Shown piece after piece: positions 46,693 through 54,619 of a stretch of 64,000 nt of DNA. Each line of letters starts with the position of its first letter. Positions within the stretch are counted from its first letter, which is position 1. A program made the translations under genes and the position numbers. Below the pieces are notes generated by a model that worked only from the letters and a program-made list of their open reading frames with translations, made no database searches and had not been told where the DNA came from. Source of the DNA: Bizionia saleffrena (GTDB lineage Bacteria > Bacteroidota > Bacteroidia > Flavobacteriales > Flavobacteriaceae); the NCBI RefSeq assembly GCF_008086175.1, contig NZ_VSKM01000002.1:62001-126000 (forward strand), given 5' to 3'.

Positions 46693-47079
46693 ATGGTGCA
46701 ACAAGTAACACAAGGAATTAAAATTTCTGTACATACACATTTTGAAGGCACGTTTTATAAAGACTATAAAATCCACTATGCCTTTGGTTATAAAATTACC
46801 ATAGAAAACCAAAGCAAAAAAGAGGTACAGTTATTAGCGAGACACTGGAATATTTTCGATGCACTTAACACGCCTGAAATTATTACCGGAGAAGGCGTTG
46901 TTGGCAAAACACCTGTATTAAAACCTGGCGAATCGCACACCTATTCTTCAGGATGTTTATTAAGCGCTCCTTTTGGCGCGATGAACGGTCATTATAAAAT
47001 GTTAGATTTCACTACCAACAGGTATTTTAATGTAGAAATTCCTACCTTTAAATTAAGTGCACCTTTTGCGCTAAACTAA
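46693..47079 (+). CDS. apaG: ApaG domain protein
   Basis: A 128-residue fibronectin-III-like protein of the ApaG family. Family blocks are KISVHTHFEGTF, YKITIENQSKKEVQLLARHWNIFDA, GEGVVGKTPVLKPGESHTYSSGCLLSAPFGAMNGHYKM. In enterobacteria ApaG has been linked to Co/Mg efflux, but its biochemical role is unsettled. The length matches the family. It follows the T9SS plug gene by about 100 bases on the same strand and is followed by a 309-base gap before the lipoprotein array. Confidence 0.95.
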   Translation: MVQQVTQGIKISVHTHFEGTFYKDYKIHYAFGYKITIENQSKKEVQLLARHWNIFDALNTPEIITGEGVVGKTPVLKPGESHTYSSGCLLSAPFGAMNGHYKMLDFTTNRYFNVEIPTFKLSAPFALN

Positions 47080-47388
47080 TACTATTCTTTTTTCTTCTGA
47101 TTTTTTAGCGCTGCCGTTTTAATTTGAATTGTTCTTCATTTAAATTAGGCTTCGGAAAGACCATCGCTTTTTTTGAAACCCGCTCTATTATTATACGTTT
47201 TTTTTTACGCTCTGCGAACTGAATACTTTAGTTTATTCTATCTCATTTATTTTATAAAAATTTTAAACACAGCGCAACGCAATACCCACAGCTTTTCTCA
47301 CAGATTTACGACCAACAAAAAATAACCATTACGGTTTTTACCGTAATGATAGTATTGAAATTAGCCCTACATTTAAACCAAAAAAACG
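47080..47388. other. Intergenic region before the lipoprotein array, no gene seen
   Basis: About 309 AT-rich bases with no convincing coding frame. It has poly-T/poly-A tracts near 47090-47110 and 47200, and a 9-bp hairpin (CATTACGGT/ACCGTAATG, 47327-47348) without a T-run, 40 bases before the first lipoprotein gene. No promoter with both boxes was recognised. Confidence 0.55.
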
Positions 47389-47922
47389 ATGAAAAATCTA
47401 CTTTTAGCATTCGCAATGCTTCTTATAGTAAGCAATTGCAACAAAAACGACGACGACCAACCTACAAACCCAATAGACCAATTACCACCTGCAACTCAAA
47501 CAGGAGCAGGTACATTTGGGTGCTTATTAGATGGAGAACCTTTTTTGCCAGGTAATAGCCAAAACCCTTTAGATTGTGTCTATCAATTTGTTAATGGAGG
47601 TTATTACTTTTCTCTTCAAGCTAATAAAAGAGATGATTTAAATAATAGAATAACTCTCTCTCTCTCTACAAAGTCTCTAGAGATTGAAGAAAATGAAGTA
47701 TTTAACTTACTAGAAAATATTGATGGGAATGCTTATGGAAGATACTCTTATGCAACTCTTGAAACATATACTTCGCAAGATTACACAGGCGAATTAACTA
47801 TCACAAAACTTGACTTTACTAATAACATAGTATCAGGAACTTTCTGGTATGATATAGAAGATTACAATGGAGTTGTTCATCAAATACGTGAAGGACGCTT
47901 TGATATGCAATTTACGCAATGA
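47389..47922 (+). CDS. Lipoprotein A of the tandem array (constant N-terminus, 177 aa)
   Basis: An unrecognised lipoprotein. The signal peptide MKNLLLAFAMLLIVSNC has its acylated Cys at residue 17, followed by a short acidic linker (NKNDDDQPTNP) and the block IDQLPPATQTGAGTFGCLLDGEPF, which is near-identical in the two following paralogues. That block resembles a widespread N-terminal region of Bacteroidota proteins of the DUF6252 type (assignment tentative). The rest diverges: a beta-rich domain ending SGTFWYDIEDYNGVVHQIREGRFDMQFTQ. A (CT)7 tract lies at 47654-47667. The gene is 75 bases upstream of the next copy. Confidence 0.75.
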   Translation: MKNLLLAFAMLLIVSNCNKNDDDQPTNPIDQLPPATQTGAGTFGCLLDGEPFLPGNSQNPLDCVYQFVNGGYYFSLQANKRDDLNNRITLSLSTKSLEIEENEVFNLLENIDGNAYGRYSYATLETYTSQDYTGELTITKLDFTNNIVSGTFWYDIEDYNGVVHQIREGRFDMQFTQ

Positions 47923-47997
47923 AATAAAACTCGTTTTGCTGGAACAAATCACAAAAATTATATCTAACAAAAATCGAGTACATAATATAACAAAACG

Positions 47998-48483
47998 ATG
48001 AAAAATCTACTTTTAGCATTCGCAATGCTTCTTATAGTAAGCAATTGCAACAAAAATGACGACGACCAACCAACAAACCCAATAGACCAATTACCACCTG
48101 CAACGCAAACTGGAGCTAATACCTTTGGTTTTTTAGTTAATGGCGAACCAATAAATGTTACTAACACTTCACAGCAAACGGCAATTTATCAAGGTGGGTT
48201 ATTACAGTTTGGAGCTGGAGGAATTTTTATGCTTGTTCAAGAGCCTTTTACGATTAATACTCAAAATGATTTAACTGGAAAAGCAAGATATTTAATTGAT
48301 CCAAATCCTCAATTAGGCTGCCACTATGAACTTGAAGACTCTTACGAGGGTTCTGTTGTGTTTTCTAAAATAGATACTGATAACTTTATTATTTCTGGTA
48401 CATTCCAGTTTTCATCTGTAAATAATGACTGTGAGAATGTAGATATTACCAGTGGTCGTTTTGACTTACAATATATACCATAA
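47998..48483 (+). CDS. Lipoprotein B of the tandem array (161 aa)
   Basis: Paralogue of the previous gene. The signal peptide is identical to that of A at the DNA level, and the constant linker matches A with a few base changes; the linker DNA is even closer to copy C. The C-terminal part is different (LLQFGAGGIFMLVQEPFTINTQND) but ends in the same kind of strand, FIISGTFQFSSVNNDCENVDITSGRFDLQYIP. All three end with a GRFD-x-Q tail. It is followed after 26 bases by a truncated secreted-protein leader. Function is not known. A surface or periplasmic location is inferred from the lipobox. Confidence 0.75.
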   Translation: MKNLLLAFAMLLIVSNCNKNDDDQPTNPIDQLPPATQTGANTFGFLVNGEPINVTNTSQQTAIYQGGLLQFGAGGIFMLVQEPFTINTQNDLTGKARYLIDPNPQLGCHYELEDSYEGSVVFSKIDTDNFIISGTFQFSSVNNDCENVDITSGRFDLQYIP

Positions 48484-48568
48484 ATATTAACCAATAAAAA
48501 ACAGATATTATGAAAAAATTTTTACTACTGCTATTTTGCTTTGTAACATTCTACAATGTTCAAGCTCA
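48454..48568 (+). repeat. Direct repeat, copy 1 (115 bases)
   Basis: Covers the end of lipoprotein B (GRFDLQYIP and stop), the 26-base spacer, and the start of the truncated leader up to its AQ cleavage site. It matches copy 2 at 49236-49350 over its whole length with only scattered base changes and no length difference. Confidence 0.8.
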
Positions 48569-48719
48569 AAACTCATCTTATGCCAATAGAATGCAACACG
48601 TATTTGGTAATATAGATAAGGCTAAAGTTACCACAAGCTATCTTAAAGAATTTGGTGTCCGTTTTGCAAATATAGAAGCTTGTAATGGCAACCTATCTTC
48701 TGCTAATTTTGTAACTTAA
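48510..48719 (+). pseudogene. Truncated secreted protein leader (69 aa)
   Basis: Open frame MKKFLLLLFCFVTFYNVQAQ (signal peptide) followed by NSSYANRMQHVFGNIDKAKVTTSYLKEFGVRFANIEACNG and a stop soon after. The part following the signal peptide looks like the start of a much larger flavobacterial surface protein rather than a complete 50-residue domain (from memory, not verified), so this is probably a truncated copy. The first 20 residues recur at 49292, within a 115-base direct repeat (48454-48568 and 49236-49350). It is placed between lipoprotein genes B and C. It could still be expressed as a short secreted peptide. Confidence 0.6.
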
Positions 48720-48734
48720 ACAAAAAATAAAACT

Positions 48735-49265
48735 ATGAAAAAGCTATTTTTACTATTAACAATTATAACAACATTTAGTTGTTGTAACAAAAATGACGAC
48801 GACCAACCAACAAACCCAATAGACCAATTACCACCTGCAACGCAAACAGGAGCTAATACGTTTGGTTGTTTAATTAACGGCGATGCTTTTATTGTAAGTA
48901 ATACTTCAAATCAGGTTGCAATTTATCAAGGCGGTGGACTTTTAATTGGAGGTCAGAAAGATATAAACAATTTATTATCACAAATTAATATGTTTATAAG
49001 CGAATCAATTATTGGTGAAATTATATCAGAAAATAACACATATATTTTAAATACAAATTCAGTACCCAAAGGAGAATATTATACAGAAAGTCAAAACTGT
49101 TTCTATTTCACATCTAACGATTATACAGGTGGTTTATCAATTACTAGATTTGACAATACAAATTTCATAGTCTCTGGAACTTTTGAGTTTAAATCTAAAT
49201 CTGATAACTGTGAAGGTATAATAAATATTACAAATGGTCGGTTCGACTTACAATATATCCCATAA
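48735..49265 (+). CDS. Lipoprotein C of the tandem array (176 aa)
   Basis: Third paralogue. Its signal peptide differs (MKKLFLLLTIITTFSCC, with two adjacent cysteines, the lipidated one presumably Cys16 or Cys17). The linker of 74 bases at 48786-48859 differs from copy B (48049-48122) at a single position. The remainder diverges (LLIGGQKDINNLLSQINMFISESIIGEII) and closes with the family ending FIVSGTFEFKSKSDNCEGIINITNGRFDLQYIP. The mosaic pattern of near-identical and divergent segments suggests recombination among copies. It starts 15 bases after the truncated leader gene. Function is unknown. Confidence 0.75.
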   Translation: MKKLFLLLTIITTFSCCNKNDDDQPTNPIDQLPPATQTGANTFGCLINGDAFIVSNTSNQVAIYQGGGLLIGGQKDINNLLSQINMFISESIIGEIISENNTYILNTNSVPKGEYYTESQNCFYFTSNDYTGGLSITRFDNTNFIVSGTFEFKSKSDNCEGIINITNGRFDLQYIP

Positions 49266-49350
49266 ACATTAACCAATAAAAAATGTATATTATGAAAAAA
49301 CTTTTACTACTGCTATTTTGCTTTGTAACATTCTACAATGTTCAAGCTCA
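49236..49350 (+). repeat. Direct repeat, copy 2 (115 bases)
   Basis: Covers the end of lipoprotein C, the spacer with AACCAATAAAAAA, and the start of the second leader. It is the same length as copy 1 (48454-48568), indicating that a lipoprotein-plus-leader module was duplicated. Confidence 0.8.
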
Positions 49351-49372
49351 CAAAATATTAATACCTCTTTAG
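49292..49372 (+). pseudogene. Second truncated secreted-protein leader (26 aa)
   Basis: ATG 49292 opens a signal peptide identical in 19 of 20 residues to the one at 48510 (MKKLLLLLFCFVTFYNVQA), but the frame stops after HKILIPL. If the extra CA within GCTCACAAAAT (about 49348-49353) is removed, the frame continues as QNINTSLASVIINWQQG to a stop near 49404. So this copy has lost its body and also carries a two-base insertion. Confidence 0.6.
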
Positions 49373-49519
49373 CATCAGTTATAATAAATTGGCAACAAGG
49401 ATGACTCACTCTAACGGTTTAAAATGTATGAAACACAGAAACAAAAATTATTACAAATTAATAGCCCTCCACTTGTTACTTTAACATGTAATTACAAACA
49501 ACTTAAAAATTTAAACAAT

Positions 49520-50053
49520 ATGAAAACATTAAAATTATTTCTATTACTAGTTTTTATTTATACAAATACTAATGCACAATTAGATAAAGGAAATTGGCTT
49601 GTTGGAGGTAATGGTAGTTATACTAGTCAAACCACTACTTTTGATAGTGGAAGTAAAGAAAAACAAGATTTAATATCAATTAAACCTAATATTGGTTATT
49701 TTTTAAAAGATAAGTTCGTTATAGGTGCATCTTTACGATATGAAAAGTCAAACAGTTTTGATATATATGGAGGTGGTTTATTTTCTAGATATTATTTTTT
49801 AGAAGCAGATAAAGCTTTTAATCTATTCGCCCAAATTCATTATGATTATATGAATGCTGTTTCTCCTGTGGACAGAGGGGATTATAGTACTGCATCAAAC
49901 TACTATGGAATTAGTATAGGGCAGGTAGTATTTTTTAATAGCGTTGTAGGTTTAGAGTTTGCTTTAGAATATGAACGAGGAAATTCGGTATTTGCTAAAA
50001 TTAACAATATAAATGCTGTAATCGGTTTTCAAATACATTTAGAAAAAAAATAA
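49520..50053 (+). CDS. Outer-membrane beta-barrel protein (porin-like), 177 aa
   Basis: A small exported protein. ATG 49520 gives a proper signal peptide (MKTLKLFLLLVFIYTNTNAQ); the frame continues upstream to 49424 but that would bury the signal, so 49520 is chosen. The mature part shows alternating strands of an eight-stranded barrel: GNWLVGGNGSYTSQ, IGYFLKDKFVIGASLRYE, FSRYYFLEADKAFNLFAQIHYDY, YYGISIGQVVFF and VIGFQIHLEKK, with a charged C-terminus. Ligand or partner unknown. It follows the lipoprotein array by about 150 bases. Confidence 0.8.
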   Translation: MKTLKLFLLLVFIYTNTNAQLDKGNWLVGGNGSYTSQTTTFDSGSKEKQDLISIKPNIGYFLKDKFVIGASLRYEKSNSFDIYGGGLFSRYYFLEADKAFNLFAQIHYDYMNAVSPVDRGDYSTASNYYGISIGQVVFFNSVVGLEFALEYERGNSVFAKINNINAVIGFQIHLEKK

Positions 50054-50160
50054 TACTAACTAAAACAAGTAAAAGCATCACTTAAAAACAATCTCAAAAA
50101 AAAGAAAGGCTACAATTAGATAGCAATTTTTCAAAAACATAAATTAAACAAACCTCTCCA

Positions 50161-50862
50161 CTAAAGTTCTTTTTCTATCACCTCCCCAGAATCCAAACTT
50201 TCAAAACGCATTGCTATCTTCTTTTTATTTTTTATAACTTGAGTAATACTTGTGGTTTTCACGAAACCGCGATCCATAATCACTCCAAAATCTGGGTGTT
50301 CGTTTCCAGCGGTGTGGTGAAATTTTAGTAACGATTGCGCGTTTAATTCTGTTTTAGATTTAAACGCTTCAAACCAATCTTTTCTCAGGTCCTTTTGCTG
50401 TTGCGTATATAAGGTAGTAGAAGACCATATTCGGGGTTCGGGTGGCAATAGAATGAGCTGTTTTGCTAGTCCGTCCCAAATAAATTCATAATAGTTTAGT
50501 GTCGTGTTCCAATCGGCAATTACTAAAGTAAAAGGCTCTATATCGCTAAGGTTATAAGCTTCAATTGTTTCTAAAAGCATATCAGCTGTTAAAAAATCGC
50601 GGACAACTTCGCCTCTACTTTTTCTGTAATGTGCTTTACTTGTGTGTGGAATACTTCCGCCATTGAGCAAACACAACACTCTTTTTTTAGAACTTGCGCC
50701 TATCCAGCTTCCACCAGAAATTTCATCTTTAGGCATTAGCACTTCCGCAGAACCCATTGTATATATTCGTGGAGCCAATGCACGACGACTCGGAGATTCG
50801 TCACGGTTGGACGTTAAAATAAAATCCGTAGAATTTATAGGATATAAAGTGACAGTACACAT
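50161..50862 (-). CDS. NRDE family protein (TANGO2-like)
   Basis: A 233-residue cytosolic protein of the NRDE/TANGO2 family, recognised by the N-terminal MCTVTLYP (Cys2 becomes N-terminal, as in Ntn hydrolases) and the SNRDESPSRRA motif. Further family lines are MPKDEISGGSWIGAS and RKSRGEVVRDFL. Animal TANGO2 has been linked to heme handling, but the bacterial function is not known. It is a single gene on the minus strand, diverging from pruA with about 150 bases between. Confidence 0.9.
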   Translation of the reverse strand: MCTVTLYPINSTDFILTSNRDESPSRRALAPRIYTMGSAEVLMPKDEISGGSWIGASSKKRVLCLLNGGSIPHTSKAHYRKSRGEVVRDFLTADMLLETIEAYNLSDIEPFTLVIADWNTTLNYYEFIWDGLAKQLILLPPEPRIWSSTTLYTQQQKDLRKDWFEAFKSKTELNAQSLLKFHHTAGNEHPDFGVIMDRGFVKTTSITQVIKNKKKIAMRFESLDSGEVIEKEL

Positions 50863-50964
50863 AGAATTTTAATCTTAAAAAGCGAGTGAATAGTTTTCAA
50901 AAATAACATAAAACTAAAGAAATGTTAAGACTTAAGAGAACAAAAATAAATCAATAAAAATGTG

Positions 50965-50972
50965 TAACTTCG
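50965..50972 (+). promoter_or_regulatory. Candidate -7 box of pruA
   Basis: TAACTTCG, one mismatch from TAnnTTTG, 37 bases before the pruA start. The -33 element is not evident. Confidence 0.35.
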
Positions 50973-51009
50973 TGTTTCGAAAATTTATACTAAAAAACAT
51001 AATAATATC

Positions 51010-52638
51010 ATGGGAAAAGGATTTTTCAATGTGCCAATAGCTATTAACGAGCCCGTTAAAAGCTACACACCAGGGTCTCCAGAAAGAGAAGCCGTTTTAA
51101 AAGAATACAAAAAAATGTATAACGAGAAAGTTAACGTGCCTTTGTATATAAACGGTAAACATATTGAAACTGGAAACACTAGAACAATGTCTCCACCTCA
51201 CGATCACCAGCATATTTTAGGCGAATACCACTTAGCTGAAAAATCTCACGTTGAAGAGGCGATCTCTACGGCTTTAGAAGCACGAAAAGAATGGTCGCAA
51301 ATGCCTTGGGAACAACGCGCAGGTATCTTTTTAAAAGCTGCTGAATTAATTGCTGGGCCTTACAGAGACAAAATAAACGCAGCGACAATGCTAGGTCAGT
51401 CTAAAAATATTTACCAAGCAGAAATTGATGCTGCTTGCGAGTTAATAGACTTTTTACGATATAATGTTCAGTATATGTCTGACATTTATCAAGAACAACC
51501 AGAAAGCACAAGTGACGCTTGGAACAGAGTTGAATACAGACCAATAGAAGGATTTACCTACGCAGTAACCCCTTTTAACTTTACAGCTATTGCCGGAAAT
51601 TTACCATCTTGTATGGCGATGATGGGGAATGTTGTAATTTGGAAACCAAGTAACAACCAAATATTCTCTGCAAAAGTAATTATGGATGTATTTGAAGAAG
51701 CTGGTGTTCCTGCAGGTGTTATAAACGTTGTGTTTGGCAACCCAGGAATGATTACAGATACTGTTATGGCGAGCCCAGATTTCTCTGGTTTACACTACAC
51801 AGGTTCTACTCCAGTATTCCAAGATTTATGGAAACAAATAGGAAACAACATTACAAATTATAAAACTTACCCTAGAATCGTTGGTGAAACTGGTGGTAAG
51901 GATTTTATTGTTGCACATAAAACAGCAGATGCTAAGCAAGTAGCAACAGCTATTTCTAGAGGTGCTTTCGAATTCCAAGGTCAGAAATGTAGTGCGGCAT
52001 CTCGTGCTTACATTCCTAGCAATATTTGGGAAGACGTTAAAAAATACGTTATAGAAGATGTGAAATCTTTTAAAATGGGTTCTCCAGAAAATATGGATAA
52101 CTTTATTACTGCGGTAATTAACGAAGGATCTTTCGATAAATTAGCGAAGTATATTGATACCGCTAAAACCGATAAAGATGCTGAAATAGTTGTGGGAGGA
52201 AACTACGATAAATCTAAAGGGTACTTTATTGAGCCTACAGTTATATTAACTACAAATCCAAAATACACTACTATGGTAGATGAGTTATTTGGACCCGTAA
52301 TTACTATTTACGTATACGACCAAGATAAATTTTCTGAAACTTTAAAATTAGTTGACGAAACTAGCCCATACGCATTAACTGGTGCTATTTTATCTAAATG
52401 TAGATACGCGATTGTTGAAGCAACTACAGCATTACAAAACAGTGCGGGTAACTTTTATATTAACGACAAGCCAACAGGTGCTGTGGTAGGCCAACAACCA
52501 TTTGGAGGTGCTAGAGCATCTGGAACAAATGATAAAGCGGGTTCTGCACAAAACTTAATGCGTTGGATTTCTCCACGATTAATTAAAGAAACGTTTGTAA
52601 CCCCAGTAGATTACAGATATCCTTTCTTAGGTGAATAA
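51010..52638 (+). CDS. pruA: L-glutamate gamma-semialdehyde dehydrogenase (1-pyrroline-5-carboxylate dehydrogenase)
   Basis: Second step of proline catabolism: oxidises glutamate semialdehyde to glutamate with NAD+. The aldehyde-dehydrogenase active site Cys327 is in FQGQKCSAASRAYIP, the general-base region is VGETGGKDFIVAH, and the substrate/cofactor stretch GNVVIWKPSNNQIFSAKVIMDVFEEAGVPAGVINVVFGNP is present. At 542 residues it is the single-domain type, like eukaryotic ALDH4A1, not fused to proline dehydrogenase; no putA is nearby. Closed by a strong terminator. Confidence 0.95.
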   Translation: MGKGFFNVPIAINEPVKSYTPGSPEREAVLKEYKKMYNEKVNVPLYINGKHIETGNTRTMSPPHDHQHILGEYHLAEKSHVEEAISTALEARKEWSQMPWEQRAGIFLKAAELIAGPYRDKINAATMLGQSKNIYQAEIDAACELIDFLRYNVQYMSDIYQEQPESTSDAWNRVEYRPIEGFTYAVTPFNFTAIAGNLPSCMAMMGNVVIWKPSNNQIFSAKVIMDVFEEAGVPAGVINVVFGNPGMITDTVMASPDFSGLHYTGSTPVFQDLWKQIGNNITNYKTYPRIVGETGGKDFIVAHKTADAKQVATAISRGAFEFQGQKCSAASRAYIPSNIWEDVKKYVIEDVKSFKMGSPENMDNFITAVINEGSFDKLAKYIDTAKTDKDAEIVVGGNYDKSKGYFIEPTVILTTNPKYTTMVDELFGPVITIYVYDQDKFSETLKLVDETSPYALTGAILSKCRYAIVEATTALQNSAGNFYINDKPTGAVVGQQPFGGARASGTNDKAGSAQNLMRWISPRLIKETFVTPVDYRYPFLGE

Positions 52639-52661
52639 TTAGCCTATTATAACCTACTGAA

Positions 52662-52695
52662 AAAGCCTTACTAATTAATTAGTAAGGCTTTTTTT
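52662..52695 (+). terminator. Terminator after pruA
   Basis: Fifteen-base-pair stem AAAGCCTTACTAATT (52662-52676) directly against AATTAGTAAGGCTTT (52677-52691), followed by more T. It may also serve rsmG, which converges from the right about 40 bases away. Confidence 0.9.
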
Positions 52696-52732
52696 ATAGT
52701 TGATTGTATTCTGAATTGCGATTTCTAAGCGA

Positions 52733-53362
52733 TTAACCTCTCCATTTTATAGGTAGGTGCACTAACTTTTTAGTTTCGTAAAATTCTTCAGTAAAATAAT
52801 CTGAGACCTTATAAACAGCCGCTGTTTGGTAGTTTTTTAATTCCTCCTCTAAATCGCCACCTTTTAAATAAATCACCCCATTTTTAAGCGTATTATTTTG
52901 TTCTTTTGCCACTCTTCCTTTTATCCAATGCACGAAAGTAGGCATTACAGCAACGGCGCGACTCACGATAAAATCGTAAGTATCTTTTATTTCTTCAACT
53001 CTGGAGTGGGTTGTTTTAACATTTTCTAGACCTAAACCGTCTACAACTTCCCTTACGACTTTTAGTTTTTTCGCGATGCTATCGACTAAATGAAAAGAGC
53101 ATTCGGGAAATAAAATAGCTAAAGGAATTCCAGGAAAACCGCCTCCGGTACCTACATCCATAATTTTTGAACCGTCTTTAAATTGAATCAATTTTGCTAT
53201 GGCCAAAGAGTGTAAAACATGGCGTAAATACAACTCGTCGATATCTTTACGAGAGACTACGTTTATTTTTAAATTCCAATCTTTGTAAAGCACTTCAAGC
53301 TTTGTAAATTTATGAATTTGATCCTGAGTTAGGTCAGGGAAATATTTTAAAATGAGCTCCAT
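52733..53362 (-). CDS. rsmG: 16S rRNA (guanine-527 N7) methyltransferase
   Basis: Methylates G527 of 16S rRNA using SAM. The N-terminal KFTKLEVLYKDWNLKINVVSRKDIDELYLRHVLHSLAIAK and the SAM site KIMDVGTGGGFPGIPLAILFPECSFHLVDSIAKKL are classic RsmG (GidB). DFIVSRAVAVMPTFVHW follows. The length of 209 is normal. A minus-strand -7 box (TATTTTTG) lies at 53378-53385, sixteen bases from the start. It diverges from the desaturase gene. Confidence 0.95.
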   Translation of the reverse strand: MELILKYFPDLTQDQIHKFTKLEVLYKDWNLKINVVSRKDIDELYLRHVLHSLAIAKLIQFKDGSKIMDVGTGGGFPGIPLAILFPECSFHLVDSIAKKLKVVREVVDGLGLENVKTTHSRVEEIKDTYDFIVSRAVAVMPTFVHWIKGRVAKEQNNTLKNGVIYLKGGDLEEELKNYQTAAVYKVSDYFTEEFYETKKLVHLPIKWRG

Positions 53363-53442
53363 TACTATATTTTATTGCAAAAATATGCATTTAAAACACA
53401 TCTTTTTATGATTTTCTATAATAGTTAACCGCCATTATTAAT

Positions 53443-53450
53443 TATCTTTG
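53443..53450 (+). promoter_or_regulatory. Candidate -7 box of the desaturase gene
   Basis: TATCTTTG matches TAnnTTTG exactly, 56 bases before the ATG at 53507. The -33 region shows only GTT at the sixteen-base distance. Confidence 0.5.
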
Positions 53451-53506
53451 AGGTGAAAATAGGATTGGCACGTTTTGTGCCCTATCTTATTAAACGCAAT
53501 TAAATT

Positions 53507-54607
53507 ATGACACAGCAATCACTTTCTTTCTCAAGAACGGATCCCGCGAAGTTCTTCCGTACGCTTAACAAAAGAGTTAACTCGTACTTTAATGACAATA
53601 ATATAAAACGTACTGGTAACTGGAAACTATGGGTGAAAACGATTATAATGTTTTCCATATTTTTGGTGCCTTATTTCTTAATCTTAACCTTAAACCTTCC
53701 AGGTTGGGGACAGTTGTTACTTACCATTGTAATGGGTATTGGTATGGCCGGAGTGGGTATGAATGTAATGCACGACGGTAACCATGGCTCGTTTTCTAAA
53801 AAAGAATGGGTAAATCGCCTTATGGGAAGTAGTATTTATATTCTTGCCGGAAATGTTTATAACTGGCAAGTACAACACAACGTTTTACACCACACTTACA
53901 CTAATATTCACGGTCACGATGAAGATTTAGAGGCAGGACGTATTTTACGTTTTTCAGAACATTCAGAATGGAGAAAGCACCATAAATTCCAACATTATTA
54001 CTCCGTATTATTATATGGTTTATTAACTATTAATTGGGCAATTACTACCGATATTCAACAAATGAGACGCTATATGAAACGTAAATTATCGTATGGTGAA
54101 TTCCCAAATCCAGTGTGGAATTGGAGTAAATTAGTGATTTCTAAAATTATTTATGCAAGTCTGTGGATTGTTTTACCAATGCTTATTTTAGATGCTGCAT
54201 GGTGGACAGTTTTAATCGGTTTCTTCGTAATGCATTACACCGCGGGTTTAATTTTAAGTGTCGTATTTCAATTAGCGCACGTTATGGAAGAAGCAGAAAT
54301 GCCACTGCCTGCTAAAGACGGAACCATGAAAAATACGTGGGCAATTCACCAACTTAAAACAACAGTTAATTTTGGCGCAAAAAGTAAAATTATAAATTGG
54401 TTTACTGGGGGATTAAATCACCAAGTAGAGCACCATATTTTTCCAAATATTAGTCATATCCATTATAGTGATATTGCCAAAATTGTAAAGGAAACAGCAC
54501 AAGAATTTAATTTACCATATAACGAATATAAAACCACACGTCAAGCAATCGTTGCGCATTTCAGATATCTAAAAGAAATGGGAGCAAATCCTGCTTTACA
54601 AGCTTAA
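53507..54607 (+). CDS. Fatty acid desaturase (acyl-lipid/acyl-CoA type)
   Basis: Diiron membrane enzyme that introduces a double bond into acyl chains. All three histidine boxes are seen: HDGNHGSF, HNVLHHTYTNIHGHDED (HxxHH) and NHQVEHHIFPNISHIHY (QxxHH). The four hydrophobic helices surround them (FLVPYFLILTLNL, LLLTIVMGIGMAGVGM, LLTINWAI, ASLWIVLPMLILDAAWWTVLIGFFVMHYTAGLILSV). The QVEHH form with Q is typical of front-end-like and marine bacterial desaturases, but regiospecificity cannot be told. The length of 366 is normal. It is followed by an aminotransferase gene after 12 bases. Confidence 0.93.
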   Translation: MTQQSLSFSRTDPAKFFRTLNKRVNSYFNDNNIKRTGNWKLWVKTIIMFSIFLVPYFLILTLNLPGWGQLLLTIVMGIGMAGVGMNVMHDGNHGSFSKKEWVNRLMGSSIYILAGNVYNWQVQHNVLHHTYTNIHGHDEDLEAGRILRFSEHSEWRKHHKFQHYYSVLLYGLLTINWAITTDIQQMRRYMKRKLSYGEFPNPVWNWSKLVISKIIYASLWIVLPMLILDAAWWTVLIGFFVMHYTAGLILSVVFQLAHVMEEAEMPLPAKDGTMKNTWAIHQLKTTVNFGAKSKIINWFTGGLNHQVEHHIFPNISHIHYSDIAKIVKETAQEFNLPYNEYKTTRQAIVAHFRYLKEMGANPALQA

Positions 54608-54619
54608 TTTTTTATTGCA

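Noticed and set aside
47346-47555. Open frame overlapping the start of lipoprotein A in another frame
   Set aside because: It shares the DNA of a lipoprotein with a clear signal peptide and conserved paralogues; its own product shows no recognisable feature.
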